Part shown: positions 18,724 to 26,990 of the stretch, one piece after another
Layout: each line of letters starts with the position of its first letter
Numbering within the stretch: position 1 is the stretch's first letter
Source: Alkalibacillus filiformis
Lineage (GTDB): Bacteria; Bacillota; Bacilli; Bacillales; Alkalibacillaceae
NCBI RefSeq assembly: GCF_030814115.1
Contig: NZ_JAUSUP010000004.1
Coordinates: 62,001-126,000, forward strand
DNA length: 64,000 bases
Direction: 5' to 3'
The notes under the pieces: model-generated
The model's database searches: none
Seen by the model: the letters and a program-made list of their open reading frames with translations, nothing else
What the model was told of the DNA's origin: nothing
Program-made: the position numbers and the translations under genes

Positions 18724-19008
18724 TTACTTAATAGTGTTTAATAACTCTATGTCTACATTTTCAATATCATGCCAACTATAAAATCTTTCTAAGTGCCATT
18801 TATTTTTGAGCCTTATATATTTGTTGTCCTCAATCCACATATGTAAATCATTATAGGTATCCCTAATCTTATAATTAGCCCCTTTGTGTCTCATAACAGC
18901 ATATCTTTGAGGAGGTACTGTTATTATATATTGGTCACCGGAACATAAAACTCGAAAACCTACCAACTTTAACCCATCAATTTCTTTAATCGCCTTATTT
19001 TCTGACAC
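18724..19008 (-). CDS. GyrI-like effector-binding domain protein (C-terminal half only)
   Basis: 94 residues starting at a GTG after GGAGAG. The sequence IITVPPQRYAVMRHKGANYK, the following helix (TYNDLHMWIEDN) and the final FYSWHDIENVDIELLNTIK match the second half of GyrI/AraC effector-binding domains, where VPxQxYAVFxHKG is the hallmark. Full domains are about 150 residues, so this is either a short variant or a truncated gene. The family binds small hydrophobic ligands. It is not fused to a DNA-binding domain. Confidence 0.65.
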   Translation of the reverse strand: MSENKAIKEIDGLKLVGFRVLCSGDQYIITVPPQRYAVMRHKGANYKIRDTYNDLHMWIEDNKYIRLKNKWHLERFYSWHDIENVDIELLNTIK

Positions 19009-19277
19009 TTTGGTTCACTCTCCTTTCACGATTAATTAACAGTTTCTACAAATAAAACTTATATCCTTCTTTTGCACTTTCTCCTGTAAAATAAGCTCTA
19101 CTACGAGCTGTTCTTTAAGGGTGAACTAGGAACAAACTATTCTTAGTCGATTTACCTTGCACTTTTCTCTTGTACCCATTAAAGTATATAATGGTTGAAA
19201 AACTACTCGATCGTTAGGAAGACCTTAACGTTTCAATAATAGATAAGAAAAATCTGTAGGAAAGGGGTCGAATTGAG

Positions 19278-20276
19278 ATGAAAGAGAATTTTTGGCATGA
19301 GTTACCACGACCGTTTTTCGTACTTGCACCAATGGAAGCTGTGACGGATGTTGTATTCCGTCATGTAATAAGTGAAGCGGCTAGACCTGATGTGTTCTTT
19401 ACGGAGTTTGCGAATACAGAGAGCTACTGTCACCCAGAAGGGCGAGATAGTTTGCGTGGTCGTCTAACTTTCACTGAAGATGAACAGCCAATTGTCGCTC
19501 ATATTTGGGGAGATAAGCCTGAGTACTTCCGAGAAATGAGTATTGGTATGGCTGAATTAGGCTTCAAAGGTATAGATATTAATATGGGTTGTCCAGCTCC
19601 GAATGTGGCACCAAAAGGAAAAGGCTGTGGGTTAATTCGCCGTCCGGATGTTGCAGCGGACATTATTCAAGCAGCTAAGGCTGGCGGCTTACCTGTAAGT
19701 GTGAAAACGAGACTTGGGTATACAGAAGTAGAGGAATGGCGCGATTGGTTGAAACATGTTCTTGAACAAGACATTGTCAATCTTTCTATCCATTTACGTA
19801 CGAAAAAGGAAATGAGTAACGTTGATGCTCATTGGGAGCTCATCCCGGAGATTAAGAAGCTTCGTGATGAAGTCGCTCCTCATACGTTATTGACGATCAA
19901 TGGTGATATTCCAGATCGCCAAAAAGGTCTTGAACTGGTTGAAAAATACGGTGTAGACGGTGTTATGATCGGGCGTGGCGTTTTCCACAATCCGTTTGCG
20001 TTTGAAAAAGAGAAAAAAGAGCATACAAGTGAAGAATTGCTTGATCTTTTAAGGTTGCAGCTCGACCTTCATGATCAATATTCAGAGGAACTTGAACCGA
20101 GATTGTTCAAGCCACTGCGCCGCTTTTTCAAAATATATGTACGTGGATTCCGCGGATCAGCAGAGCTACGCAACAAGTTAATGGATACGAACTCTACCGA
20201 TGAAGTTCGTGCTTTACTTGATGAGTTTGAAGAGAATAATGAAATAGCGGGAGATAAAAAGTTTATTATCTCTTAA
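19278..20276 (+). CDS. tRNA-dihydrouridine synthase
   Basis: 332 residues. The N-terminus [16 protein letters not shown], the [20 protein letters not shown] block and the NGDIPD / [18 protein letters not shown]-binding region are Dus hallmarks; the catalytic cysteine is most likely that in KGKGCGL. The enzyme reduces uridines in tRNA D-loops using FMN and NADPH. The ATG follows AAAGGGG. It stands alone with a terminator after it. Which Dus clade it belongs to is not clear. Confidence 0.9.
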   Translation: MKENFWHELPRPFFVLAPMEAVTDVVFRHVISEAARPDVFFTEFANTESYCHPEGRDSLRGRLTFTEDEQPIVAHIWGDKPEYFREMSIGMAELGFKGIDINMGCPAPNVAPKGKGCGLIRRPDVAADIIQAAKAGGLPVSVKTRLGYTEVEEWRDWLKHVLEQDIVNLSIHLRTKKEMSNVDAHWELIPEIKKLRDEVAPHTLLTINGDIPDRQKGLELVEKYGVDGVMIGRGVFHNPFAFEKEKKEHTSEELLDLLRLQLDLHDQYSEELEPRLFKPLRRFFKIYVRGFRGSAELRNKLMDTNSTDEVRALLDEFEENNEIAGDKKFIIS

Positions 20277-20285
20277 AAGATGATG

Positions 20286-20318
20286 AGAGGAGACAGAATT
20301 CTGTTTCCTCTTTTTTTA
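20286..20318 (+). terminator. Terminator of dus gene
   Basis: AGAGGAGACAG pairs with CTGTTTCCTCT (one mismatch) across AATT, followed by TTTTTTT. Confidence 0.75.
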
Positions 20319-20396
20319 TTTATCTCATCACACCTGATTAATGACAGTGAAAAAAGGAATACTTATGATGGATGGAATTATTAAGGAGGTATTCAA

Positions 20397-21146
20397 ATGA
20401 GTAAAGTAGCAGTCATTACTGGTGGTGGAAGTGGTTTAGGTCAAGTAACAGCCAAACAGATGGCGGAAAAAGGGATTAATATAGTTGTGGTCGATATCGA
20501 CGAGGAAGGTAGTCAAGAAACTGTTGAACTCGTTAAACAAGCAGGTGCAGATGCATTTTTTGTAAAAGCGGATGTGTCAAAAGCTGACGAAGTGAAAAAT
20601 TATGTTGACCAAGCTGTTGAGAAGTATGGAACAATTGATTATTTCTTCAATAACGCTGGAATTTCCGGTAGTGGAAAACTTTTTTTAGAAACAGATGTTG
20701 ATGAAATGAATAAAATTGTTGAGATTAATATGCTCGGTGCCTTGTATGGTATGCATTATGTGGCTGAAGTCATGGTGAAAAACGGTGGAGGTTCGATCGT
20801 TAATACATCATCAAGTGCAGGAGTCATCGGTCAAAGTACAGTTGTCACTTACTCAGCGACAAAACATGGTATTGTCGGCATGACGAAAAGCATGGTCGCT
20901 GAATATGCGAAAGATGGCTTACGCGTGAATGCCGTTGCCCCAGGTCCTACAGAAACACCAATGGTTAAAAAGTACTTTGAAGATAATCCAGAAATGAAAG
21001 AAAGCGCAGAACAAGGTATTCCACAAAAGCGCTTAGGAACACCTGAAGAAGTGGCTGAACTCGTTACGTTCTTGCTTACATCAGACGCACCATATATTAA
21101 TGGAGATGTCATTAGAATAGACGGTGGATTTACAAGTACGAAATAA
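20397..21146 (+). CDS. Short-chain dehydrogenase/reductase
   Basis: 249 residues, classical SDR. Cofactor motif TGGGSGLG at about residues 9-16, NNAGISGSG at about 88, catalytic Ser in NTSSSAG, YSATKHG (Tyr and Lys) at about 153-158, and the C-terminal PYINGDVIRIDGG. Asp-38 after VVVDI suggests NAD rather than NADP. Substrate is unknown; it resembles glucose or 3-oxoacyl dehydrogenases. The ATG follows AAGGAGG. Monocistronic, with a terminator behind it. Confidence 0.9.
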   Translation: MSKVAVITGGGSGLGQVTAKQMAEKGINIVVVDIDEEGSQETVELVKQAGADAFFVKADVSKADEVKNYVDQAVEKYGTIDYFFNNAGISGSGKLFLETDVDEMNKIVEINMLGALYGMHYVAEVMVKNGGGSIVNTSSSAGVIGQSTVVTYSATKHGIVGMTKSMVAEYAKDGLRVNAVAPGPTETPMVKKYFEDNPEMKESAEQGIPQKRLGTPEEVAELVTFLLTSDAPYINGDVIRIDGGFTSTK

Positions 21147-21163
21147 TAGAAATTGGATCATTG

Positions 21164-21201
21164 AAGCTCGGTTTTGTTTAACTAACCCGAGCTTTTTTTA
21201 T
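21164..21201 (+). terminator. Terminator of SDR gene
   Basis: AAGCTCGG (21164-21171) pairs with CCGAGCTT (21187-21194), followed by seven T. Confidence 0.75.
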
Positions 21202-21378
21202 TATGAGAATTTATCTTGAATTCAAGATAAATTAAATGTAAGATACTCACTATAGGGTTAATATTAATCCTTTAATTAGTGGAGGGGGTTTCATTTATTT
21301 TTATGAAAAATAATGAAAGTTGGTGTCGTTATGGGGTTATTAGATAAAGTTTTTGGGAGAACAAAGGAGAGTCATAAT

Positions 21379-21993
21379 ATGTCAAATGTTAAGTTAGCAG
21401 TAATCTTTTATAGTATGAGTGGAACAAATTATGAAATGGCTAAATGGGCTGCAGAAGGCGCAAAAGAATCAGGTGCTGACGTTAAAGTATTAAAGGTTGA
21501 AGAATTAGCACCACAATCAGTAATTGATGAGAATGAAGCATGGAAAGCAACTGTTGAAGCTACGAAAGATGTACCAGTAGCTACTTCAGATGACATTGAG
21601 TGAGCAGATGCGATTATCTTCAGCGTACCAACACGTTTTGGTAACCTGCCAGCACAAATGAAGCAGTTCTTAGATACGCAAGGTGGCCTATGGGCAAGTG
21701 GTAAAACCGTCAATAAAGTCGTAAGTGGTATGAGCTCTGCACAAAACCCACATGGTGGTCAAGAAGCAACATTATTATCACTTTATACGTCGATGATGCA
21801 CTGGGGCGCGATTATTGCTGCACCAGGTTATTCAGATCCTGTTATTTTTGGAGCAGGAGGAAACCCATACGGAACGAGCGTTACAGTCGACCAGGAAGGT
21901 AACATGGTTGAAGATGTAGAAGACGCTGTTAAGCATCAAGCGAAACGTACGGTTAACATTGCAGAATCAGTGAAAAACGGAAACCAATCATAA
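21379..21993 (+). pseudogene. wrbA: WrbA-like NAD(P)H:quinone oxidoreductase with in-frame TGA
   Basis: The reading frame from ATG 21379 (after AAAGGAG) to 21993 would give a 204-residue flavodoxin-fold protein of the WrbA family: [20 protein letters not shown] at the N-terminus, FSVPTRFGNLPAQMKQFLD, QNPHGGQEATLLSLYT and PYGTSVTVD. It is interrupted by a TGA at 21601-21603 in DDIE-stop-ADAIIF. Many WrbA proteins have Trp there, so a single TGG to TGA change explains it. No frameshift is involved and the remainder is intact, which suggests a recent mutation, a sequence error, or a regulated stop. A short in-frame leader from 21313 lacks a good ribosome binding site. Confidence 0.85.
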
Positions 21994-22031
21994 GGTTAAA
22001 ATCCTAATCTAATAAACTAGTGTTTATAAAG

Positions 22032-22078
22032 CACGCATTTGTGATTACAATTAACGTAAACAAATGCGTGTTTTTTTA
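22032..22078 (+). terminator. Terminator of wrbA-like gene
   Basis: An 11-bp perfect stem, CACGCATTTGT (22032-22042) and ACAAATGCGTG (22060-22070), followed by a run of T. It ends just before the ribosome binding site of the next gene. Confidence 0.85.
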
Positions 22079-22096
22079 TTTAGGAGGAAGTTTACT

Positions 22097-22807
22097 GTGG
22101 AAGTTTTAAAAGACCTTGAATCATTGAATGTCCAAGTACTTATTAATCAAAGAACGATTATATTAGAAAAGTTTGATGTCAATATTGAACAAGCTAAAGA
22201 AGCTGACATGTTAGTTTATAACCTATGCAAAGAACTAGATCAAACGCCATATGATCATATCTTATTTGAATGTCGAACAGAAATGTTTGATCATATCCCT
22301 AAAATAAATAAAATGATGAAGGTTCATGGTAAAAGAGTAGTTTATACAAAGCCTTTAGAGCCGTTCGCATTTCCTCGTTATGAGTCTGATATTTGGTCAG
22401 TAGATGATTCTAAGTCAATTAACTTTTTATCAGAAGTAATGGGTGTTAATTATTACAGAGCTGAAAAGTTTTTAGAGGGGATGAAGCAAGAATTACCTAA
22501 CCAGGCGGACCAAATGTTTACCGTTTACGTAGAAGATGAACAGCCTGTCGGGATTGTACTTCCTCACATTGAGCCTAATACAGATCATGAAGGTAGAATC
22601 TTTTGGATGGGAGTTCATTCGAGATTTTTAGGCAAAGGGTATGGAAAGATTCTTCATGCGATTAGTCTTGAGAGATTGCGTCATGATTTTCATGCTAAGT
22701 CGTACCTTGGAGTTACAGAGGAAGAGAATGAACCGATGAGAAATATAATGAAGGCTAATGGATGTGAGGAAGAGTACAAGGTTGTATCTTTCCAGTTTAC
22801 CATTTAA
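22097..22807 (+). CDS. GNAT family N-acetyltransferase
   Basis: 236 residues. The C-terminal third contains a GNAT acetyl-CoA site (GVHSRFLGKGYGKILHAISLERL, with the variant R/QxxGxG/A loop). The N-terminal half is a less conserved domain (EVLKDLESLNVQVLINQRTI) of unknown role. An in-frame start at 22064 lies in the upstream terminator; TAGGAGG followed by GTG at 22097 decides the start. Acceptor substrate unknown. Confidence 0.8.
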   Translation: MEVLKDLESLNVQVLINQRTIILEKFDVNIEQAKEADMLVYNLCKELDQTPYDHILFECRTEMFDHIPKINKMMKVHGKRVVYTKPLEPFAFPRYESDIWSVDDSKSINFLSEVMGVNYYRAEKFLEGMKQELPNQADQMFTVYVEDEQPVGIVLPHIEPNTDHEGRIFWMGVHSRFLGKGYGKILHAISLERLRHDFHAKSYLGVTEEENEPMRNIMKANGCEEEYKVVSFQFTI

Positions 22808-22886
22808 TTATTTGTGAAATATTGCCATCACCTTATGTTTCTTGTACGATAGACTGAAATGTAAGAATTTGAATGGGGTCGTCCGA

Positions 22887-23195
22887 ATGACAATCGTTAA
22901 AAAACCGAATATCTATTTAACTCTAGGTATTTTAATACTAATTACGGTAGCTTTTCTAAGTATAGCAATCGAAATAAACACAGTTGTTCTTTTAGCCATA
23001 ATTTTTATTTCAATTACTTTAGTAACAGTCTCTAATCAAGTTAATGAAGACAATTCAATCTTCTTAAACCTACTAGAAATAGCGATCGCTCTTATATTGT
23101 TAGCATTACTTTTAATTTTAGGAGAGCAGTTGATGATTAGAATCCTTATAATAGGTTTATTTGTTCTCAATGTTTATATTTTTAGAAAGTTGTAA
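22887..23195 (+). CDS. Small membrane protein
   Basis: 102 residues, three to four hydrophobic helices (YLTLGILILITVAFLSIAIE, TVVLLAIIFISITLVTVS, LLEIAIALILLALLLILGE, IRILIIGLFVLNVYIF). The ATG at 22887 is preferred over the open extension to 22842 because the protein then begins just before the first helix; the ribosome binding site (TGGGG) is weak. Family not recognised. Confidence 0.6.
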   Translation: MTIVKKPNIYLTLGILILITVAFLSIAIEINTVVLLAIIFISITLVTVSNQVNEDNSIFLNLLEIAIALILLALLLILGEQLMIRILIIGLFVLNVYIFRKL

Positions 23196-23235
23196 AGTGA
23201 GGGAGTACGATGGGTGTTTTGAATTTTTAATTTGT

Positions 23236-23260
23236 CCTGTAATTTAAATCAAATTACAGG
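23236..23260 (+). promoter_or_regulatory. Inverted repeat overlapping the ribosome binding site of the methyltransferase gene
   Basis: CCTGTAATTT and AAATTACAGG form a 10-bp perfect stem with a 5-nt loop. The 3' arm supplies the CAGG of the CAGGAGG Shine-Dalgarno for the ATG at 23271, so the hairpin could hide it. It could equally be a protein operator. Confidence 0.5.
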
Positions 23261-23270
23261 AGGTAATCAT

Positions 23271-24017
23271 ATGGAATCAAAATGGGTAAAGCCTTTTTAC
23301 AAACGTCAATTTGAGATGTTTGCGGAACTACATGAGTACAGCGATCACTATTTAGAGTTGGCTAAAGAGATTGAAGAACAAATTGGTCAGCCGTTTCAGT
23401 CGGTTATAGAAATTGGAGCTGGTAATGGTCATCTCGCAAAAGCAGTGGCTTCTTTCGGAAAAGATGTGACCACTGTTGAGTTAGTTCCTGAATTAGTTGA
23501 TTACGCAAAGCAAAACGAACCTGAGGGTGTCACATCTATTTGCGACAGCTTTTATGATGTGGATTTGGATGAATCGTTTGATGCCCTATTGTATATCGAC
23601 GGTTTTGGAGTCGATGGAGATGACGAGCAACTTTATTTATTAAAGCGAATTAATCAGTGGCTTAAGGCTAATGGCGTTGGATTAATCGATATATACAACC
23701 CAACTTATTGGAAAAAGGCAGCTGGGCAAACGATGTATATTGATCCGTCCAAAAGTGTTTTGCGTGAGTACGACTATGAACAAGAAAATCAAAGAATGGT
23801 CGACACGTGGTGGGAAGAAGGCGCACCCCACGACACATACACACAATCACTAGCGTGTTATAAACCTAATGAGATCGAAAGGTTGTGCCATCAGGCAGGG
23901 CTGAAGATTGTTGATTGGTTCCCTGGTGGTGCGATGGATTGGGATGAGTTGAAGTATAATCCGAAAGCATCTTTAGAAGACTGTTTGTCCTATCGAATTA
24001 AAGTTGTAAAAGCATAA
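23271..24017 (+). CDS. Class I SAM-dependent methyltransferase
   Basis: 248 residues. SAM-binding motif I VIEIGAGNGHLAKAVASFG at about residues 46-64, motif II acidic TVELVPELVDYAK, then SFDALLYIDGFGVDGD. The ATG at 23271 follows CAGGAGG; an in-frame start at 23232 is inside the hairpin region and less likely. It is tryptophan- and acidic-rich. The methyl acceptor is unknown. A bidirectional terminator follows. Confidence 0.8.
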   Translation: MESKWVKPFYKRQFEMFAELHEYSDHYLELAKEIEEQIGQPFQSVIEIGAGNGHLAKAVASFGKDVTTVELVPELVDYAKQNEPEGVTSICDSFYDVDLDESFDALLYIDGFGVDGDDEQLYLLKRINQWLKANGVGLIDIYNPTYWKKAAGQTMYIDPSKSVLREYDYEQENQRMVDTWWEEGAPHDTYTQSLACYKPNEIERLCHQAGLKIVDWFPGGAMDWDELKYNPKASLEDCLSYRIKVVKA

Positions 24018-24030
24018 TCTCTTAAACTAA

Positions 24031-24074
24031 AAAGCAGTTAAACAGCTATTATGCTGTCTAACTGCTTTTTTATT
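24031..24074. terminator. Bidirectional terminator
   Basis: A 16-bp stem with one mismatch (AAAGCAGTTAAACAGC and GCTGTCTAACTGCTTT) around a short AT loop. It is followed by T runs in both directions, between convergent genes. Confidence 0.85.
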
Positions 24075-24897
24075 AATCAATTGGGAACTGGTTTGCTTTC
24101 ACATAGCGCCAATTATTCCTTGAGAAGTAAATGAACCAAGCAAGGCCTATTGTTAGTAGAATTACACCAATAATAACTAGAGTCATAAAGCTTAGTTCCT
24201 CGAGTAAGTGTACCCCGTACCCTAGATTTATTTGAATCATTTCTGTTGCTTGAGCAAAAATGTTATAAATCATATGTAAGATGACCGGTATAATTAAACT
24301 CCCCGTTTTAATAAATATGAGACACAACACAATACCTGTTAACGTTGCGCCGATGAAGTTTGGTCCATGTAGTAATCCGAATAACACCGAAGAAATGATG
24401 ACACCTTTCGTTACACCAAACTTATAGCTCATTCTACCAAATAAAAACCCTCTGAATATAATCTCTTCAAAAATTGGTGCAATGACGATGATCATCACTA
24501 GGTTTAAAAGTAAAATCATAAAACCAGGTTCAATTTCATTAATTTCTAAAATAAATGACCGAGCGTTCTCTGATAGGAAGTGCCACACAATCGCTATGAC
24601 AATCGTGATCGCACCCAAACTATACAACGTCATAAAGACAATCGCACTTGAAAAACTTTTCGCTGAAAGCTTGCTTTCAGATTTTCTAAATAAGTCATTA
24701 AGTTGGTATCCTTCATCCTGCAACTTCGTCTTAAACCACAATAGTGGAATAAGGTACAACGCGACGAATGAAGTAATTAACGTGCTGTATTCTAGTGGAA
24801 CTCTAATGAGACTTAGAAATATAGTTAAACCTATAAACGTTAAAACACTCCACAAAATAATCCATCTCGTTTTGGCATCATGAAAAACATGGTTCAA
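24073..24897 (-). CDS. CPBP family intramembrane glutamic endopeptidase
   Basis: 274 residues, about eight membrane helices. The three CPBP (Abi) motifs are present: EEIIFRGFLFGR at about residue 150, HGPNFIGA, and HMIYNIFAQ. The family includes CAAX prenyl proteases, bacteriocin self-immunity proteins and regulators of sigma or anti-sigma factors. A TTG at 24906 is too near AGGGGG, so TTG at 24897, nine bases after it, is preferred. It probably shares a transcript with the DUF4181-like gene upstream. Confidence 0.85.
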   Translation of the reverse strand: MNHVFHDAKTRWIILWSVLTFIGLTIFLSLIRVPLEYSTLITSFVALYLIPLLWFKTKLQDEGYQLNDLFRKSESKLSAKSFSSAIVFMTLYSLGAITIVIAIVWHFLSENARSFILEINEIEPGFMILLLNLVMIIVIAPIFEEIIFRGFLFGRMSYKFGVTKGVIISSVLFGLLHGPNFIGATLTGIVLCLIFIKTGSLIIPVILHMIYNIFAQATEMIQINLGYGVHLLEELSFMTLVIIGVILLTIGLAWFIYFSRNNWRYVKANQFPID

Positions 24898-24935
24898 AGA
24901 TAACAATCCCCCTAATTGTAAACTGTGTCACTATT

Positions 24936-25304
24936 TTAAATTTCAAGTACTAAAGTGAAAAGTAATGATATCCCAAACAGTACGATGATCATACCCAGTT
25001 GGTTAAGTATGAGCATCCATTCCTTTGAACTTTTAGCATAGTAATAATGCATTAACAACCTTCCTGTTAATAACGCAAACAACATTGCAAGAGCCAAGAA
25101 AAAGCTGTTCGGGTACGTCGTTTGAAGTATGAAGAAAGCAAAAATAACGAAAATCCCAATATCAATCGCTATATGTATTTTGTTAAACCAATTTAAGACG
25201 CCAAAAAATGTGTCCTTTATTTCGTGTTTGTTTCTTAACCATCGATCCGTGTAGTGGCCAATAGTGAAGACTAGTATTGCAGTCAGCAATGCAATCATAT
25301 TCAT
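24936..25304 (-). CDS. DUF4181-like membrane protein
   Basis: 122 residues with four predicted membrane helices. The pattern WLRNKHEIKDTFFGVLNWFNKIH near the N-terminus and RLLMHYYYAKSSKEWMLILNQLG resembles the DUF4181 family of small Bacillus membrane proteins. A second member of the same kind appears at 40008-40445. Start ATG seven bases after AAGGAGG. Function unknown. Confidence 0.6.
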   Translation of the reverse strand: MNMIALLTAILVFTIGHYTDRWLRNKHEIKDTFFGVLNWFNKIHIAIDIGIFVIFAFFILQTTYPNSFFLALAMLFALLTGRLLMHYYYAKSSKEWMLILNQLGMIIVLFGISLLFTLVLEI

Positions 25305-25531
25305 TTTTATTCCTCCTTACTGACTTTGCTAAATGTAAATTATGAACAGTCGCTTTAATGTATGTAATAAACCACAGTATTTCTTTAGATTTTACTTTTT
25401 TAGAAATATTAGGTCAATTGTATCACTAAAAGTTTTCTAGTTTTTAAGAATAAATGTTTGAATATTGTTAAAATAGTGTTGGAGAAAGTTAGCGGTATAA
25501 AATGAACAAAGGCTGAAGGGAGCTAATAGGT

Positions 25532-25936
25532 TTGAAGTTTAATGACTTTAATGCTGCGCAAGTTAGAATCGCTAGACCAACTGATCAATTTGACGATGTC
25601 ATAGACTTTTATAAAAATGGTCTTGGTTTAACAGAAATTGAACGATTTAAAGGTAACAGTGGTTATGAAGGTATTATTTTAGGGTTGCCAGATGTAAATT
25701 GCCATTTAGAATTTACACGTCATGTTGACGGGAGCCCTTGTCCAGCGCCTACTAAAGATAATTTGTTAGTTTTCTATATTACAGATGAAGAAGAGATTAA
25801 TAAAGTTGTAAATCGTCTTAACGGAATGGGTTATGAAGAAGTGGAGCCAGAAAATGAGTATTGGAAAGAAAAAGGAGTCACGATTGAGGATCCAGATGGT
25901 TGGCGAGTTGTCTTAATGAATAGATCTTATGATTAA
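25532..25936 (+). CDS. VOC family protein, YycE-like
   Basis: 134 residues. The opening AAQVRIARPTDQFDDVIDFY, GLGLTEIERFKGNSGYEGII, GLPDVNCHLEFTRH and the ending IEDPDGWRVVL closely follow B. subtilis YycE as I remember it. Start is TTG at 25532 with AAGGGAG upstream. Enzymatic role unproven. It is 15 bp upstream of the broken nudix gene. Confidence 0.8.
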   Translation: MKFNDFNAAQVRIARPTDQFDDVIDFYKNGLGLTEIERFKGNSGYEGIILGLPDVNCHLEFTRHVDGSPCPAPTKDNLLVFYITDEEEINKVVNRLNGMGYEEVEPENEYWKEKGVTIEDPDGWRVVLMNRSYD

Positions 25937-25951
25937 TTTAGGAGGTTTTGT

Positions 25952-26422
25952 ATGGATGCAGTTTTTAGAACAGAAGCAGGAATTTTCAACTACCGTGTGG
26001 CTGGTGTGTTAATTCATAATGACTGTGTACTTTTACATAAAGACAAGGAAGATGACTTTTAGGCTTTGCCAGGTGGTAGAGTAAAGGTGACTGAAGAGGC
26101 TTCCAAGGCTGTTGGTCGAGAGTTTAAAGAGGAAATAGGTGTCGATGTACAAGTTGAAAAGTTACTATGTTCAGCCGAAAACTTCTTCACTTACAGAGAA
26201 TCTAGCTATCATGAAATTGGGTTCTACTTTAAAGTTCAAGGGATTGATAAGGAGGAGTTACCTCAACAAGAATTGTTTTTTGGACATGAAGGGAACAAAG
26301 TTTTGATTTACAAATGGATCCCATTAGATCAACTGAATGACTACACTATAGAACCTAGCTTTTTAAAAGAAGAATTGAAAGATTTAAATTCTAGTTCGAA
26401 ACATATTGTTGTGCACGATTGA
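25952..26422 (+). pseudogene. Nudix hydrolase with in-frame TAG
   Basis: From ATG 25952 (AGGAGG upstream) the frame encodes a nudix protein, AGVLIHNDCVLLHKDKEDDF-stop-ALPGGRVKVTEEASKAVGRE and then FKEEIGV, complete apart from TAG at 26060-26062. Intact relatives read DDFWALPGGR, so TGG to TAG is the likely change. The nudix box GX5EX7REUXEEXGU is downstream of the stop. Re-initiation at the TTG at 26066 would make a 118-residue product without the first strand. This is the second Trp-to-stop change within 5 kb. Confidence 0.85.
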
Positions 26423-26443
26423 ATCTTAGGGAGGAGGTACACA

Positions 26444-26974
26444 ATGTTCTCATCAAACAGAATATATTTAAGAAAAGTTGAACTGGGAGACACAGAGCTT
26501 TACCAGTCATGGCGAAATGATGTAGATGTCATGTATTCAACTAACCCTTCACTAGATGTTTATTCATATGAAGATACAAGAAGTTTCGTAGAAAATGTAC
26601 TCGTAAATTCTAACACTTCCAAAAGCTATATCATTGTAGAAAGAAATGGTGAAACTCCAATAGGTATTACATCTTTAATTAACATGGATTATAAAAATAG
26701 AAACGCCGAATGTATTATTGATTTGGGGAACAAACAATATTGGGGTAAAGGGTATGCGAAAGAAGCATTAACCCTATTGTTAAATTACGCGTTTATGGAA
26801 CTAAACTTACATAGAGTTTCATTAAAAGTTTTTGATTTTAATGAAGCGGCCATACAGCTTTATCAAAAACTAGGATTTAAGGAAGAGGGGCGTGCCAGGG
26901 AAGCTTTGTATCGGAACGGCAAATGGTATGACGTGATCCATATGGGTTTATTAAAGGACGAGTTTAATAACTAG
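26444..26974 (+). CDS. RimJ/RimL-type GNAT acetyltransferase
   Basis: 176 residues. IYLRKVELGDTELYQSWRND at the N-terminus, the acetyl-CoA loop QYWGKGYAKEALTLLLNYAF, and LHRVSLKVFDFNEAAIQLYQKLGFKEEG are standard RimL/SpeG-like features. It lies 16 bp before an MFS transporter gene, with GGAGGAGG before the ATG. Acceptor (protein N-terminus, polyamine or antibiotic) unknown. Confidence 0.85.
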   Translation: MFSSNRIYLRKVELGDTELYQSWRNDVDVMYSTNPSLDVYSYEDTRSFVENVLVNSNTSKSYIIVERNGETPIGITSLINMDYKNRNAECIIDLGNKQYWGKGYAKEALTLLLNYAFMELNLHRVSLKVFDFNEAAIQLYQKLGFKEEGRAREALYRNGKWYDVIHMGLLKDEFNN

Positions 26975-26990
26975 AATGGAGGGTAGAACG

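Noticed and set aside
21601-21603. TGA as a selenocysteine codon in the wrbA-like gene
   Set aside because: The position is normally Trp, not Cys, and no bacterial SECIS-like hairpin or selenocysteine machinery is evident here.
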